Notes: generated by a model not told the origin, from the letters alone. A DNA stretch of 64,000 nt from Sequoia sempervirens (GCA_007258455.2 VDFB02296628.1:1-64000), one strand, 5' to 3'. Counted from the stretch's first letter, positions 46,301 through 60,010 are shown. Numbers and translations are program-made.

Positions 46301-48822
46301 ATGAGTTAATTGAGTAACCTAGTCTCACATTATTGTATTTTCCATCTTATAGGTACAAACAAAGGAAAGAGAAATGAAAGAAAGGAAGGTACAAATGAGG
46401 GAAAACGAAGGTACAACAAAAAATGAGGAAAGCGAAGGTGAAACGAAGAAGAAAAACACAAAACAAAGAGAATGAAGATAACGTTTTAGGGAATATTAAA
46501 GTGTTTTTTAACACTTTAGTGTTTGTTTTAAACACTTTTCACGAAATTGTTTATCCCTTCGTTTTAGGACACTAATTTTCGTTTGGGTTTAAAAAGAACA
46601 CTTTGATTTTTTCATTTGCAAAGGGTTAAAATTGAAACTTAGACACCAACTACATTTCAATTTGGGCTAAAATTGGACAAGCAATCTTCATCTTTCCTTT
46701 GGTGTTTTAAAACGACTCAAATCATTGCTTTGAAGGATAAAATGAATGTGTGCCTTTATTTTTTTGTAATTATTTACACAAAGTAATATCATCAAAAGAC
46801 GTATGTGCTTCTCTTGCACCTCACGACAATCTTGAGAATCAAAAGGATTTTGGTGACATTAAGTTGCGTAAATAATTTCCCATGCACACTTCAATTTGGG
46901 TTTAAAATTGAACATCTTGTGCGAGTGTGAGTAGAGCATCATCGCATATATTCTCTTTCTTTGAGTCATCAAAGATTGATCGAGTTATGGATTTTGTCTT
47001 TGCTTGCTTTTGTTTATCCTAGAGGACCTGCCTTGGGGAAAAAGTACTCACCCAAGGGAATGACTCAACCAGTAACACTCTAAAGCCAAGAGTATTTCTA
47101 GCCGGGATATAAATATGGGTATTGGAAGAAACGACAGTATCACGCAGTTGATTCTGACAAGATGGATCCGAAAGGGGACTCTTGCCGTATGGGTCAATCT
47201 CCACAAATGGAAAGTCCTTACTAGAACCCATGTGCTATAAATTTCCAAAATCCTTTAATCTATTTGTTGGTGCAAGAACGGTCGTTTTGAAGCCGCCCCA
47301 CACTTTTACGGTCTTTAGTAGAAATGGAAAACATGCCATGGGAGTTTCATGGGTGTTGATGCTTGGCTGCCCTGTATAAGTGAGTGTCGTGGAGGGGAGC
47401 TAGTGGGGTCAAGCATCTAACCATTCACTAAAGATAAGCGTAGCTGGACTTGTCCAAGTGGGGATTCAACAAATATTTCCTTACACATCCATAGGGTTTG
47501 TACTTGTTCTTGGTTTGAAAACACAGTGCTTTATTCGAAAACATTTGCAAACAAACATTCAACATGATCCTCAAAATTTCAAACTCTTTAGGAGGAAAAT
47601 ATCATTGGCCAAATTCTTGTGTTATTGCTTGCCCTTGGGATCACATCCTTAGAGGTTTCTAAGCACTTGAATTTATGTCTCAATTTTCCCACTAAAGTTA
47701 AACAATAGGTAACCCTTGCCTTAAATTCATCAAAGTTTCACATAATATACCTTGTGAAATGAGACAAAGTTGAGACATTGGACATTCAGTTTGAAATCTA
47801 ATCAAGAGTGTGTTTGTGGTAAAAAGAATCCATTAAGCAAAGATTAAAACAATTGGAACCCACACATGTGTCTCCAATGATTTCACGCAAAATCAAGATC
47901 AAGAAACCAAAGGTGAAAGCCCTTAGTCTGATATCCCATCAAGAACGTCTCTCTATGTTATAGGAACTTAGACAAAGACTGCTTTTCAACTTTTACAAGA
48001 AGGCTTCAAGAAAAAATCCTGGTTTGTATTCATTCTATTACTGCCAAAATCCAAATCTTTTTAGAGAATTTGAACATCTTGTTTAGAGAAAAGCTTGTTC
48101 TTCAATACCTAGGTATGGGAAAACAAAGTGTCTTTTTTAGGTTCATCTTAGGATCAAATCAAATCAAAATCCTTTTCATCCATCTTTCAAAACATCAAAA
48201 CAAAAATCATCTCACAATCACCTTTTGGAAAATCTTGAGATCATCCTTAATACTAGGCTTTTTGGAAAAATAAAAAATCATCAAAATCATTGAGACTAAA
48301 TCCTTGAAAAGATTATCAAGATTACCTATGGCTAGGTATGTGTAGATGCATCCTTTTGCTTATGCTTAGCCAAAATCACCTTGTTTAGCTTAGTATATGT
48401 AGATGAATCCTTCATCATATGCTTAGTGAAACTATCATCTTGTTTGGATAGGTGTGGATAGATGCATCCTTCTTCCCATACATATTCAAATTATCATCCT
48501 TTGATCAAGTCTATCCCTTAGATAATCATCCAAACATCTTAGGGTCTATTTGTTCAAAATCCAAATCAAAATCAAAACCAATCAAGGACAAATCCCAAAA
48601 TCAAAATCTGCAACATATCCAAAAGTCCCAAAATCCTAGTATCTCCTTCAAGATTTACCAAAAGATCATAACATCTGCATCATTCATCTTTTACATCATC
48701 ATCATATCATCTTTCGATCCGCAATATATCCTAAAAAAATTTCACTTTGGGGCATAAAATAAAGATCAATCCAAAGAAATCAAGAGATTCATCTCTCATT
48801 CTTAAAAATTGTTCCTCGTTTT
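46301..48822 (+). other. Non-coding DNA upstream of gag, with tandem repeat
   Basis: Three units of about 55-65 bp (TAGGTATGTGTAGATGCATCC ending CTTGTTTRG) lie at roughly 48331-48480. The region probably is LTR and leader of the element whose gag starts at 48823. I could not fix LTR edges. Confidence 0.4.
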
Positions 48823-49943
48823 ATGGTTCAAACTAGATCTCAATACAAGAAGAGCATGGAAGCCATCAAAGAAACACCCACTTCAAGTGATTTGAGTCAA
48901 ACCACTCCTGAAATGAATCCCATTGGGTCGGGAAATCTCACAATTAACCTTCCAACATCATCGCAAAATCTGCAAGAGGAAAACCAAGGAGAGGATCTTA
49001 CCCTTGGAATGTCTCACGAAGAAATAACTGAAATGCTCCAAAATCCGGACAACCATAGAATCATCAACATCATGATGAGGCTCAACCCTTCTTTATACAT
49101 GCTTAAACGAGCAAAACAAGGGGCCAAGTTACCTTCGGATTTCAACGTGAGTACCATAGTGGAGACATCATTTCCTCCAATCTCATCCACCATTCCCATC
49201 TCATCTACACCCCCATCCCAAAACATCATGCAAAACATTCCGCAAATTACGACATCTTTTTCTCAACACAACCAAATGTTAATAAGGGAAATGCATTTCT
49301 TAATGCTATTCAAACACACCCCCTTGTTAATAACCAAATCTTGGATACAAACACCACTTTGGAGCAAAACATACCCGAAAATCCACTACATAAAAATGTT
49401 CCACTCACATTCCATCATGATCCATCATCATCATTTTTTCACGCAACGCCTCAAACCCCTCTCCTCACAAATTCGCAAGAGGAAGGAGACATGTTCGGAC
49501 TAGGGAGCATTTTCGACACCACAACATTTTCGCAAGGACCCACCCCCCTTACATTTCCACCACTTCCACCATTTCCATTGTCATCTACGCCACTCCTTGG
49601 TTTAGGGCTTCCCCCTCTACCAAGTATCGATCAAAACAACATCCCAACCATCAATCAAAGCATTATGCCAAATGCTCAAAACTTATGATTGACATCACAA
49701 CAACAAACGACAAACACACAAGCAATGGTAACAACATCAAACACCCCCATAACATCACAAAGCATGGTCTCTCAAGGGCCAATCACATCAACGGCGCTGC
49801 TCATCACTCAAACCACCACACCAACAACACCATCCACCAATCAAATAATCAACACGACATCACCATTCACCACTACCATAAACGCCATTCTGAATCCACC
49901 TCCACCCACACCACCACCAATTCATGCTCTATATGTAGAGTGA
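48823..49943 (+). pseudogene. Gypsy gag N-terminus, truncated
   Basis: Starts MVQTRSQYKKSMEAI, a common opening for plant gypsy gag. Then Ser/Thr/Gln-rich text and EEITEMLQNPDNHRIINIMM follow in one open frame to 49503. Two frame changes lead to QSMVSQGPITST and a Pro-rich NPPPPTPPPIHALYVE ending at 49943. The capsid core and zinc knuckle that should follow are missing. The DNA after 49944 is unrelated, so the copy is 3' truncated. Confidence 0.65.
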
Positions 49944-51099
49944 TTCCATTGTATCCTAGATTTAGTCACCTATTATCTAGGCATGTGGGTGATGTATGGC
50001 AGGATCTGCTTGTGAGGATTGGATGGATTTTGCTAGTAGCATGCAAGCCATAGAGCTAGTGGCATGCATGTGATAAATGATATTTTCTTCCACTTAGAAA
50101 TCCTATGGACAATGGGGAAAAATGAATAATAAAAGATGAATAGGTAATTAAGAGGTGGGGATAATCCACATGGATAACCTTTGTATCTTCCTTCTTGGGT
50201 TCAATTATGTTCCAAACTAGTAAGGAGAAAATACCTTAGTATGGGTTGATGGTCAGTAGGTAACTACCTAGTGCAATGAATGGTTGAAAACAATAACCTC
50301 TCTCAATGGGCCACATAATCCACTTGGATGGGGTGGATAGGGAATATTATCTACATGGTTGGTATCACATTGCACCCTAGCCTAAACCATTGGCAAAGTA
50401 AAAAGCTAAGGATTTGACATATCCCTAGGTAGATAGACAAAGGTATGATTTATTTTATTAATGTTATTTATTTTACAATAACAAAATATAGTTATGAATG
50501 TTTATTTGACATAATATTTATATTCTTATAAATTTTCTATTATAAGAAGATATGAAATGTATAATATCTTATGGTCCAAACTAGGTAAATAATGAGTAGA
50601 TCTAATTCTATTGGATTCCTTAATCTATTGATCTACCATGTAGAGATTAGGCCTATTATTGTAATATAGTTTCTCTTCTAAGAGTCCTTCTTAAACCCCC
50701 CCCCCATCAATTTTTCTATTTAGGGTAATAGTAATGTCTGAAAAAATTGCAATAATTAGAAAAGGTTATTACTACCTCAAGAATTATCTTTGTCTTTTAC
50801 ATAGATTTTGTAAAGATTGGTATTATTAATTTTATTTTCTAAAGAACTATTTTATTTTATATGCTTAAGAGGTATTTTTTATCGATAAATTAGGCATGAG
50901 GGAGCCATACCCCATATTATTAACTATAAATTAAAAAAAAAGAAGATAAAGTGCACACCCTAAAAATATGGGTACATAAGAACACCTATAAAACTCATAT
51001 TGCTTGTTATGGTGAGCACACTAAAAGCTATTTCCTTTTTTATTATTTCCTACCCATCTTAAAATGGGAGCATAAAGTCATTTTAAATTTCTCATTTTT
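49944..51099. other. No gene; ten-cytosine run
   Basis: AT-rich DNA with a C10 run at 50696-50705. Nothing else recognised. Confidence 0.5.
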
Positions 51100-52410
51100 T
51101 TATAATTTATTTTTCCTTTTAACCATTGCCCATTGATTGTTGGCTTCCCCAAGTTGATCTCTAGAAATTGACCTATTAATTTGTGAGGGATCCTCCACAG
51201 TTGAATAGGCCTTATTGTATTCTAATTCACATGTTGTGTTTGTGGGGTAGGGAGCAACCTTGTTAGGAGTTGTACCTCTTTGAGGGGAGGAAACTTGTGA
51301 TTCCTCTTTCACAAAAGCATCATCATCATCATAAACATATTTGACAATAGGGAAAATATGTTGGTGACTAATATTTACCACCTTACACCAAGTTCCCTAC
51401 TTCAAAGGATTTGAAGATATTTTTTTACACTCATTTGCTTTGTGTCCAATGCATTAACATTGTTGACATTTGAATGTTATTACTTCATAATCAATTCGTT
51501 GTTTCTATAGCTTATTGTGGACCTTGATTTCAATTTCTACTGATAAGGGTTTGGAGAGGTCCATTTCAACCATTATTGAAGAAAACATTAAAGATGGTTG
51601 AATAATGAAAGTGAATTTCAATTTGGAAGAATTTTTCCCAAAAATAAATTTCCCAATGGAGTTTTTTATTTAAGATAGACAAGACGATCCAAAAAAATGT
51701 AATGGAAGATTGGGTAATCACACCTAAATTGGAGATACTATTGTAATTCCAATGAAGGGGTCAAAATTAGAAAACTAGGGTTACATGTTAAGGATAACCT
51801 TGTCCCAAATTCAAGGACCCCTTTGCAACAATAATTTTTTATCTTTAAGATATTCATATATCACATAAAAGAATCCTTTGGCACAGGGCTAATCCAAATC
51901 TTTCCATCTAGTATGGGTTGCCAATTTTCTTTAATCCATTTATTTAGCTCCACTAGACTAGGCCAAAATTATGGAAATGAAAAATCAATGTATGCTATGC
52001 ATGAGCAACCTGATCTTCTAATGCTTCTTTGTGAAGATCAAATGTTGGCATGTGAAGCTTAGCCTATTCATCAATAGAAGCAAAAAAATCATTAACAAAG
52101 GCTTTTTGTCTTCAAGAGTCCTATTTTGTGGTGGAGAGTGCATTGTTATTTCTTTTATTCGCATTCCAAAGAGTGAATGTATGTAGTAGATTTTCCTAAG
52201 CTATTGGAAGGAGTAGAAAAAACACTGTTAAACACTAGTGCCATTCAAAGATTGATGTTCCTGCTTGGATGCATTTGAAGGTGGAAAATCCTTGGTAGAT
52301 TGAGGGAGCTCCTTGTTGGATTGTGTAGAAGCAATGGGAAAACAAAGAGGTGATGCCTTGTTTATGGAGGGTGCCTGAGGTAGTAGTAATGGAAGATGTA
52401 GAGAAACCAT
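51100..52410 (-). pseudogene. LINE ORF1 remnant with zinc knuckle
   Basis: From 52410 down, a Ser/Pro-rich start leads through many stops to a DUF4283-like order: GP-IWDKVILNM, PLHFFG, IGKFIFGKNSS, MVEMDLSKPLSVEIEIKV. Next comes CQQC-CIGHKANECKK, a C-x2-C-x4-H-x4-C knuckle with a stop inside. The tail from 51381 is open (DDDDAFVKEESQ). ORF1 of plant LINEs has this order and binds the element RNA. ORF2 does not follow downstream, although LINEs normally lose their 5' end rather than the 3' end. Confidence 0.65.
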
Positions 52411-53027
52411 TCAAAACTGCTTTTAAAATAATAAATTTTTTTAGAGTTATTTTATTTATTTAAAATTATTATTTTTAAATGAAGAGCTATTTTATTTTTT
52501 ATTTTTTAAGACAAAAGGTCGAAGCCTATAATATATATATTGATAATAAGAGGAAATAAATACAATAATTATAAAGAAAATATGTTCAAAGTGAAGGGAA
52601 TGTTTACCCTCAATCAGAAAGAAGCTCCAAAATTGATTCCACATAAGGAATAAGGAATCAAAACCTATCAGACCATTAATAAAGGAGATTAACAACGATC
52701 TTGCCACCATATCTTCAAGAAATTCCTCTCGATTGAGGAACCCACCAATCCATTGGTTGCCATAAAAAATGTTGTAGCTTTCTAATCATGCATTTAGCTC
52801 TTCCCAAGCAACCATTTTTCACCAGCAACCATTCTTCACCAAGCACTTCTCTGAGAGCGTATTCCACCATCGAGCAAGTACAACAAATGATGAGTGCAAG
52901 TAAAAAAGATTGGAAATCCCAAAGTAGTTGCTAAAAATATTTTGCAGACATTTCATGAAGTACCAAATCAAATGATGAGATCATTTAATTTGTGATTGGA
53001 GTTTGGCTGCCATTAATTCATTTTCTC
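52411..53027. other. Possible LINE 3' end debris
   Basis: No ORF. At 52490-52530 the minus strand reads TTATAGGCTTCGACC followed by TTTTGTCTTAAAAAATAAAA, which looks like a LINE 3' end with an A-rich tail. Confidence 0.3.
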
Positions 53028-53510
53028 AAAAAAAAAATTATTAAAATCAAGAAATTAACAATACATAAGGATCAGGGTGCCCCGAAGGCTCCCACAAAGG
53101 AACAATCCAGAACAACCATCAAAAACAAAAACCACCATCCACAAAGCTACCAACAACTCATCCCTCCATATCATCAGCAATGACTCTCTAAATCTTGAAC
53201 ATACTCAAGGGATAACTGTCTCCACTCCTCAATCCTCCACTCATCCCCATGCTTTGAAGCCCACTTAGCCAAATAGTCAGCCACCCTATTCAATTCTCTT
53301 GGAATGTGGACAAAAGACACCATTTCCAATGTAAAGCACTTCTACAAAATTTGTCGAACCACCAACACAATCTCCCAATTAGCCTCAACCACCCTTTGCT
53401 CGAGCAACATATTAACAATAATTTGTGAATCAGATTCACAAATAATCTTACACCAATGCAAGGTGTGCACGCTCAATAACCTAGAGAATCACCAACCCTT
53501 CCATAAGGTT
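53028..53510 (-). pseudogene. LINE RNase H domain, C-terminal half, and 3' end
   Basis: Frames on the minus strand read IICESDSQIIVNMLLEQRVV and then VSFVHIPRELNRVADYLAKW. The conserved Glu/Asp-Ser and His..Asn-x2-Ala-Asp motifs belong to the RNase H domain of plant LINEs. The N-terminal half lies at 55854-56070, beyond an inserted LTR element. The 3' end may be near 53028, by the A/T run. Confidence 0.7.
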
Positions 53511-53515
53511 ATTAG

Positions 53516-55848
53516 TGTTGGTGTAATTAATTATTTAATTACACTTTGCATAAGTTTATTTAGGTAATATTTTAAGTCCTAGGTTGCATAATTAGATAAA
53601 TTATTTAATAATGGGGTTATTCCTCCTTGTTTGTAGGGATAAGATTCCTTCTAGAAGATGAGTTTTCCTTCTAGAACTTATTTCTATCTTTGTATCATTT
53701 CCTAGGTAGGGTTCACATGTTGTCACATGTAGTGTGATTTTAACACTTGGCAACATCTTACGCATTTTAGGTTTTCACTCATGCCTATATATTCAAGGAA
53801 TTTTGTACATTTGTAATCATCTCATATTCAATTTGACATTCTTGCATCTTAATGATAGCATGATATTTAGAACTATCATTTCTCTCTTGTGGAAGTTATT
53901 TTGTCTTGTAGGTGATTCTGGGTGTTTGAGGAGTTTACTTAAACTCCTACATGGTATCAGAGCTTCAGTGCTGCATACTTCTTCCCATATATGAGGGATC
54001 AATCTTAGCATGAAAGTTTTGTTGGATGCAAGCAACCTTTTTATTAAATCCCTTTTTCATTTTTTGCTTCAGAAATCTAGCTTCCACTCAGTTGTAAGAA
54101 AAACGATTTCTGGGTTTTGTAGCCAGGGTTGAAATATGAACTGGGTATCTTTTAGATTTTTGATATCTTGCACACATCTAAAGAAAATATCTGTACAAAA
54201 AGTGGTGTGTGATAATTTTTCTCTTGGTTGAAGGTTAATTTTTATTTATTTTTTTCATTTTCTGCTTGCTGGATCAAAAAACGATTTTTGGGTTTTTCTT
54301 TTAGCTTCAAAATATTTTCGAGTTTCTATTTTTGTCTACTCATTATGAACATATTTTTTAGAAATCAAATCAAAAGTAAACCTTTTTTGCTACAAAATTC
54401 ATTTCTTGTAGGATAAATTCATTTTTTTTTAAATCATAACTTTTGGCCATGGTGTTGGAATTTTGCAAACGAGATATCGACGGAAAGCTAGTTTTAAGCA
54501 CTTTGCAGTGGTGTAGACTATTTTTTTAGATTTTGTTATCTACACAAATTTGAGGTTAATTTTCATCATGGAGGCAAATGTGAACATTGGTTTGTGCATG
54601 CACTCGTTTTTGTTTTCATGCACTAGGTTTGCATTTTCTCTTTAGTTTATGCATGTTCTCATTTTACAATCATGTGGTATTGTAATAAATGATTTGATAT
54701 ATAGTTCCATTGGGGGGCTTCCTGCATAATAAATTGATTAGAGTGTAGTTGCATTGCACACACTTTGATCTCATCTTGATGACAACTCACATGAGTTGTA
54801 ACTAGATTATGTTGTTTCTTTTGGCCTCATCTTGCTCATAGATGGACACATTTTGGTTCACATTGGTTCACACTTCAGATTGAGAGCCTATGGTCATTGA
54901 TCCACATTGGGTCACATCCATCTCAGTTTGAGGGCCATTCATTTTATGGTTAATGTTCCAGAATCTTTATGGTACTTGTTCCCATGGAGAATTTTTAGTT
55001 ATAGTTTGGTATCGACATCGAGATATACGGCTTCCAGATTCTATCATCATATCATTCCCTCTTATGGGGGGCATATTTTTCATCTCCTATTGCTTCATAG
55101 ATTCCAGGGTTGATCCAGTATGTGAGTTTTCCAGCATTCCTTGGCATTGGATCTGTTGTTGCATTATTATGATTCCACTATGGTTTCTTGTAAATAGACC
55201 TGTATCTTTCCTTGCTTTCCGAATTAAGGATTCTAGTGTTACTCCATTAGAGTTCTTCCAGTGCTTCTTTGTAGCAGGTCATCTCATTGAGGGGGGTTTT
55301 TCCCACTGAGTTTTCTCCTCTTTCTCTTTCATTGTATTTGTAAATGAGTACCTAATCAAGGCTTGTTGCCAGGACTCATTTTTGCATAATAATTTCCTTC
55401 CTAAGTTGCACTTATGGGGGGCTATTGGTGTAACTAATTATTTAATTACACTTTGCATAAGTTTACTTAGGTAATATTTTAAGTCCTAAGTTGCATAATT
55501 AGATAAATCATATAATAATGGGGTTATTCCCCCTTCCTTGTTTGTAGGGATAAGATTCCTTCTAGAAGATGAGTTGTCCTTCTAGAACTTATCTCTATCT
55601 TTTTATCATTTCCTAGATAGGGTTCACATGTAGTGTGATTTTAACACTTGGAAACATCTTACACATTTTAGGTTTTCACTCATGCCTATATATTCAAGGC
55701 ATTTTGTACATTTTTAATCATCTCATATTCAATTTGGCATTCTTGCATCTTAATGATAGCATGATATTTATGCAATTTCTCTCTTTTGGAAGTTATTTTG
55801 TCTTGCAGGTGATTCTGGGTGTTTGAGGAGTTCACCTAAACTCCTACA
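53516..55848 (+). mobile_element. Complete 2333-bp non-coding LTR element (TRIM/LARD-like)
   Basis: LTRs at 53516-53951 (436 bp) and 55423-55848 (426 bp) share TTGGTGTAA..TAATTATTTAATTAC at the start and CTCCTACA at the end. They differ by a 10-bp deletion and few substitutions. TGGTATCAGAGC, the initiator tRNA-Met primer site, starts at 53952, and a purine tract CTTATGGGGGGC ends at 55422. ATTAG flanks both sides (53511-53515, 55849-55853). The 1.47-kb interior has no gag or pol, so it depends on another element, probably a copia type. Confidence 0.92.
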
Positions 55849-55853
55849 ATTAG

Positions 55854-56510
55854 AATACTGCCCCTTATGGATGGAGAAAAGGAAAATGACCGAACCAAAG
55901 CAATCTATGCCAACACCACCAATCCCAGCAGGCCTAGGGTTACCTCTAGAGGAACCATCAGTATTAATCTTCATAAAATACGTCAACGGAGGAAACCATT
56001 GTCCAACCCTTTGAACCTTCTTTTTAGCTCTCCTTCCTCTTCTGACACACGTAGAGGCCGAAGACAACCCCTACAAGCCCAATCTATTCACAATCTCCTC
56101 ATCACTTCTTTCCAATGGAAACATCACCTCACATTTGGCTTCCAATATCTCATGGATCATACCCACAACTTTGTGCCAAACCTGTTGAACCATCATCCTA
56201 CCCCCATGAAAAATACTACAACTTCTTTCTAGCCAAGTTTTCCAAAGGATGAATGTAGGACCAATGCTCCACACAATCTGGAGAAAAGTGGTTTGGGAGG
56301 GGGGTCTTCCCAGACTCCTCTAGAACTCAACAAGAGAATACACATGAACACAAGGATGTTTCTAAACACCCCACCACCAATTCCAGAGCAACATATAATA
56401 AAAACACCTAAAAAACAAATGGGAAGAATCCTTCTCACTGCAGCCACACAAGACACATCTAGAGGGCCCCTGGAAACCCTGCTTACGAAGATTATCCCAT
56501 GTCAAACATC
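55854..56510 (-). pseudogene. LINE zf-RVT and RNase H N-terminal half
   Basis: From 56510 down: GFQGPSRCVLCGCSEKDS, then SHLFFRCFYYMLLWNWW (zf-RVT zinc-binding signature C-x2-C...H-x3-C), then SIGPTFILWKTWLERS. After a frame change comes KINTDGSSRGNPRPAGIGGV, the RNase H opening with its catalytic Asp. The 5' end at about 56510 is truncated, as usual for LINEs. It continues at 53510 beyond the inserted LTR element. Confidence 0.8.
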
Positions 56511-58730
56511 TTATTTTTATTTAGAATTATTTAATAACATTTTCTTTATTTTTATTTGAAAAACTAATTTTACTTTCTTTAAAAAATATTTTTATTTAGT
56601 GAAGGTTTATTTTATTTATTTAAGAGTTATTTTATTTTACTTTAGAATTATTTAAGAATGATTTTATTTTATTTACTTAAGAATTTTTTTTATTGAAGAG
56701 TTTCAATTCTTTTAAATATATGTTGATTCAATAATTTTTGTAAATACACTCATTTCATTACATTCCATCCCTTGATGTCTATAGTTACGTCTATTGACAT
56801 AATCAAGATATGACAAAAAAATAGAAGTTCTTCACAAAAGTTTTTTATAGTAAGATAAAATACAAAATACCTTTTACCACGAGCAATAAATATTCAGGAC
56901 TTGCAATAGAAGATAAAATTGCTTGAAAGTTATAAAGTATAAATTTTTATGAAAAATTATAAAATATAGCTATCTAAAAAGTTCATCCTAACCTAGGAAG
57001 ATTGTTTTTTAGTCTCAAGGTCATAAAAGTTCTGTGATACAAAATCTAGAACTAGTGTCAAAGAAATTTTTTTTGTATACATATTAATCTTTCTTCTAGG
57101 AAAATTTTTGATGGAAAGAACTTTGAGTTTGTAATAAGTACCAAGCAAAATTGTAAAGTCTATATAAAATAAAAATTATACATTTACAAAGTGATATACC
57201 TAATAAGATCTATCTTTGCATAATTATTTTTGTCAGAAGGTAAAGTAATTAGCACACTCTCAAGTCCATGAACCTATAATGTCATTTTCAAAGTCTAACT
57301 TCTACTTAACTACACAAAAAATAATCCCTCCACATTATTTTTATTACAAAAAATTATACATCTAAAAAATGCATAAATTTTAGCCCTTAGTTGTAGATCA
57401 AATGATCAAGTCATTGAATTATGTAGAGGTTTTCTATTATCCAAATTTCACTCTAGGATTGTGCTTGATTCATCATCAATGTGGACACTCATGGTTCTCA
57501 TAGATAAGATAAAAATATTTACTATTAGTCTCAAGGAAACATGTGTAACAATTGGAAATTAGGTAAGCTACCCTCTTCACGACGAAATATTGCTTTGTGG
57601 AGGATGGGGATATTTAGTTATGGATTTGTAATGGTAGTATGGATAGATAGGGTTGTTTTTAGGATGGTGATCTTTATTTGTATGGAAGTAAGATCTCAAT
57701 GAGTATTTAGAAGGAAGATAACAAGATAAAGAGCCTCTATCTTGAATATATCTTCTAGTGGAACTAGCTCAATGGATAGTTTCCAATTGTTTTGTTCTAG
57801 CGAATATTCTTCTTCAGTGAGTTCATGAGAAGGATAATTTTCCCTTAACTCTTTCAATGTGATTTGCATCCAATCCTCTCTAATCTCAACACATGAGTAT
57901 TAAATGCTAAATATGACTAATAGAGAAGTGAATATTTTTTCTTCAAGCATTGGTAGGGATATGAATAGTTTAAGGTTTGGTTCATTTGTGATTTTTTGAA
58001 TTCTTGCTTGCTCATTGAATGTATGGTTGTTGAGACTAGGTTTTGGAGCACACTTGGATCAAATAAAAAGGTTTTAATTTATTACAATTTCATTTTGTAT
58101 TCTTGGATGAATCAATTGCTTATAAAATAAATATTACAAATTAAACCAAGTGTTGAAATAAGTAATGCATAATCAAATCAAATAACCCTAATATATGTTT
58201 CTATGTCTTTTCATATGCAAATAACCAACAATTTATATAATTAATGTACATTGAGATTTATTTGGATAGAAATAATATTTTTTCTCTTTGTGTATTTATA
58301 CCAGTATTCTTTATATACTTGATAAGATCCATATGCTTGGTATACATGATTTATGAAAATAGAATAATTTATTTTATTAGTTTAATTTTTTTTTTAGATC
58401 TTTATTTCATAATAACAACACACCCTTCTTGGAAATCAACAAAAATAAGAACTTACAACCAAAAAGTAACCATTCACTTTCAAATAAGCAATCACCAAAT
58501 TTATTTCCCAACATCATTAAGAAATCAACATGTAATATTTTCTCTTATTTTGTAAAAGATGTTTTTATTTAAAAGAGATTGAAGAAAATTCCTAACTTAA
58601 TTCCTTGTTTACTTATTCTTTTAAAATCATTGTTTAAAGTGTATTTTGAACACTTGTAAAAAATAAAATGAATACTTGTTGATTTTATGTTTAGTTCATT
58701 AGAAATTTCTTGAGAATGAGACAATAGTTT
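56511..58730. other. AT-rich DNA, no gene
   Basis: Runs of TTTATTTTATTTATTTAAG at 56600-56700. The last few hundred bases may be the internal 3' end of the copia-like element that follows. No pol motif was found. Confidence 0.45.
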
Positions 58731-58744
58731 AAGTAGGGGGAGAA
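58731..58744 (+). other. Polypurine tract of a copia-like element
   Basis: AAGTAGGGGGAGAA stands directly before TGTTGGTAGG. This pairing is typical at the 3' LTR start of copia elements. Confidence 0.55.
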
Positions 58745-60010
58745 TGTTGGTAGGATTCAATGCCAACTTTAGATTCTTAATAGTTTAGTTGAAATTTTTT
58801 AAAGGTATTAGTTCAATTAAGATTAGGTTAAAAAATTGAGAGGGATGACCTAATGGAGGCCAATGATGAAAATCCACTAGGGCACACAAGATTGCAATCA
58901 GATAGTAAAATCACCTAGGAAGAGAATGCAACAAAGTTACTATAGGAATAGAGAAGCAACATTGCAGTACATGTACATACTTTGCAACAGTTTTTAAATG
59001 GCATACCCACAAAGGAACAATCCTAGGGACACATCCCTATACTTAGAAAGGAAATATTAACACTATAACCATCTCACATAGATATATGTATGTAGTATGA
59101 TGAAATAAGACAGAAAAAGACAAATATTTAATAGAATGTGATGAATGTAATGATGAAATAAGGGTGTAACACTATAATAGAGAACTAACTATATCTTATC
59201 TATGTGAAAATGGTGAATGGATATATGCGTATTTTTGTATTTTTGTCTTGTAATGTCACATATTTTGTGTTCTATTTATGCATCACACTAAGGGAAATAT
59301 AAGTCTCAATGATATGGTACCACACTAAATATATAAGGAAAGATTTAGGGAGGCTATCAATATTTATCATGAGAAATATCTTTTTTGACATTCTTGGTAT
59401 TTAATATTGGGAAGGTGTGTTGTACACCTTGCATAATAATGCTAATAATGTAAAAATATATATTTCATTGTGGCACATCTTAGAGCTGTGGACACCACAC
59501 AAGTTAGACATTCTTGGGGACACTTATATGTTCTATGAGACATTGGAATAAATATTTAATGTGTATGACACATTGGGAAGATATTTTATAATTAAAAGAA
59601 TTAGTAGTAAATATTTAATTTGGGGGTCATGGTTTTGAGATACATGGTTTATGTAATATCACTTAGTGGTTTTGTGTAAGCTCGTGTCTATTAAATAAAG
59701 CACATGAGTAGCTATTAATGTTTGCTTGTGTAACCTTTGGCTTGTTGCATAAGGTTGGATTGGGCATCTCTTGTAGGTTGCTTTTGTGAGTAGATGAAAC
59801 ATGGATTGGGATGTGTATGAATACAACTAGGTTGCTTAATATTTCAAAATATTGCATGAAGACTCTACAAATGTATTATAATCCTACTTCTTGAGATAAT
59901 ACATTGAGTGTGTGAGTGGTTTAATAGGCTATGGTTTTCCCTTGATAGGGTTTTAATAGGGTACATCCGGTGTTATATTATGGCATGTTTATTATTCCTT
60001 TAAATTTTGG
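58745..60010 (+). mobile_element. Probable copia-like 3' LTR, right end approximate
   Basis: Starts TGTTGGTAGGATTC after the purine tract. Near its right side GGTTTTCCC..GGTACATCCGGTG resembles the usual R/U5 region of such LTRs. The 3' boundary and a target duplication could not be fixed. No coding. Confidence 0.4.

Noticed and set aside
50690..50710. C10 run as a possible minus-strand purine tract
   Set aside because: No LTR start follows it on the minus strand.
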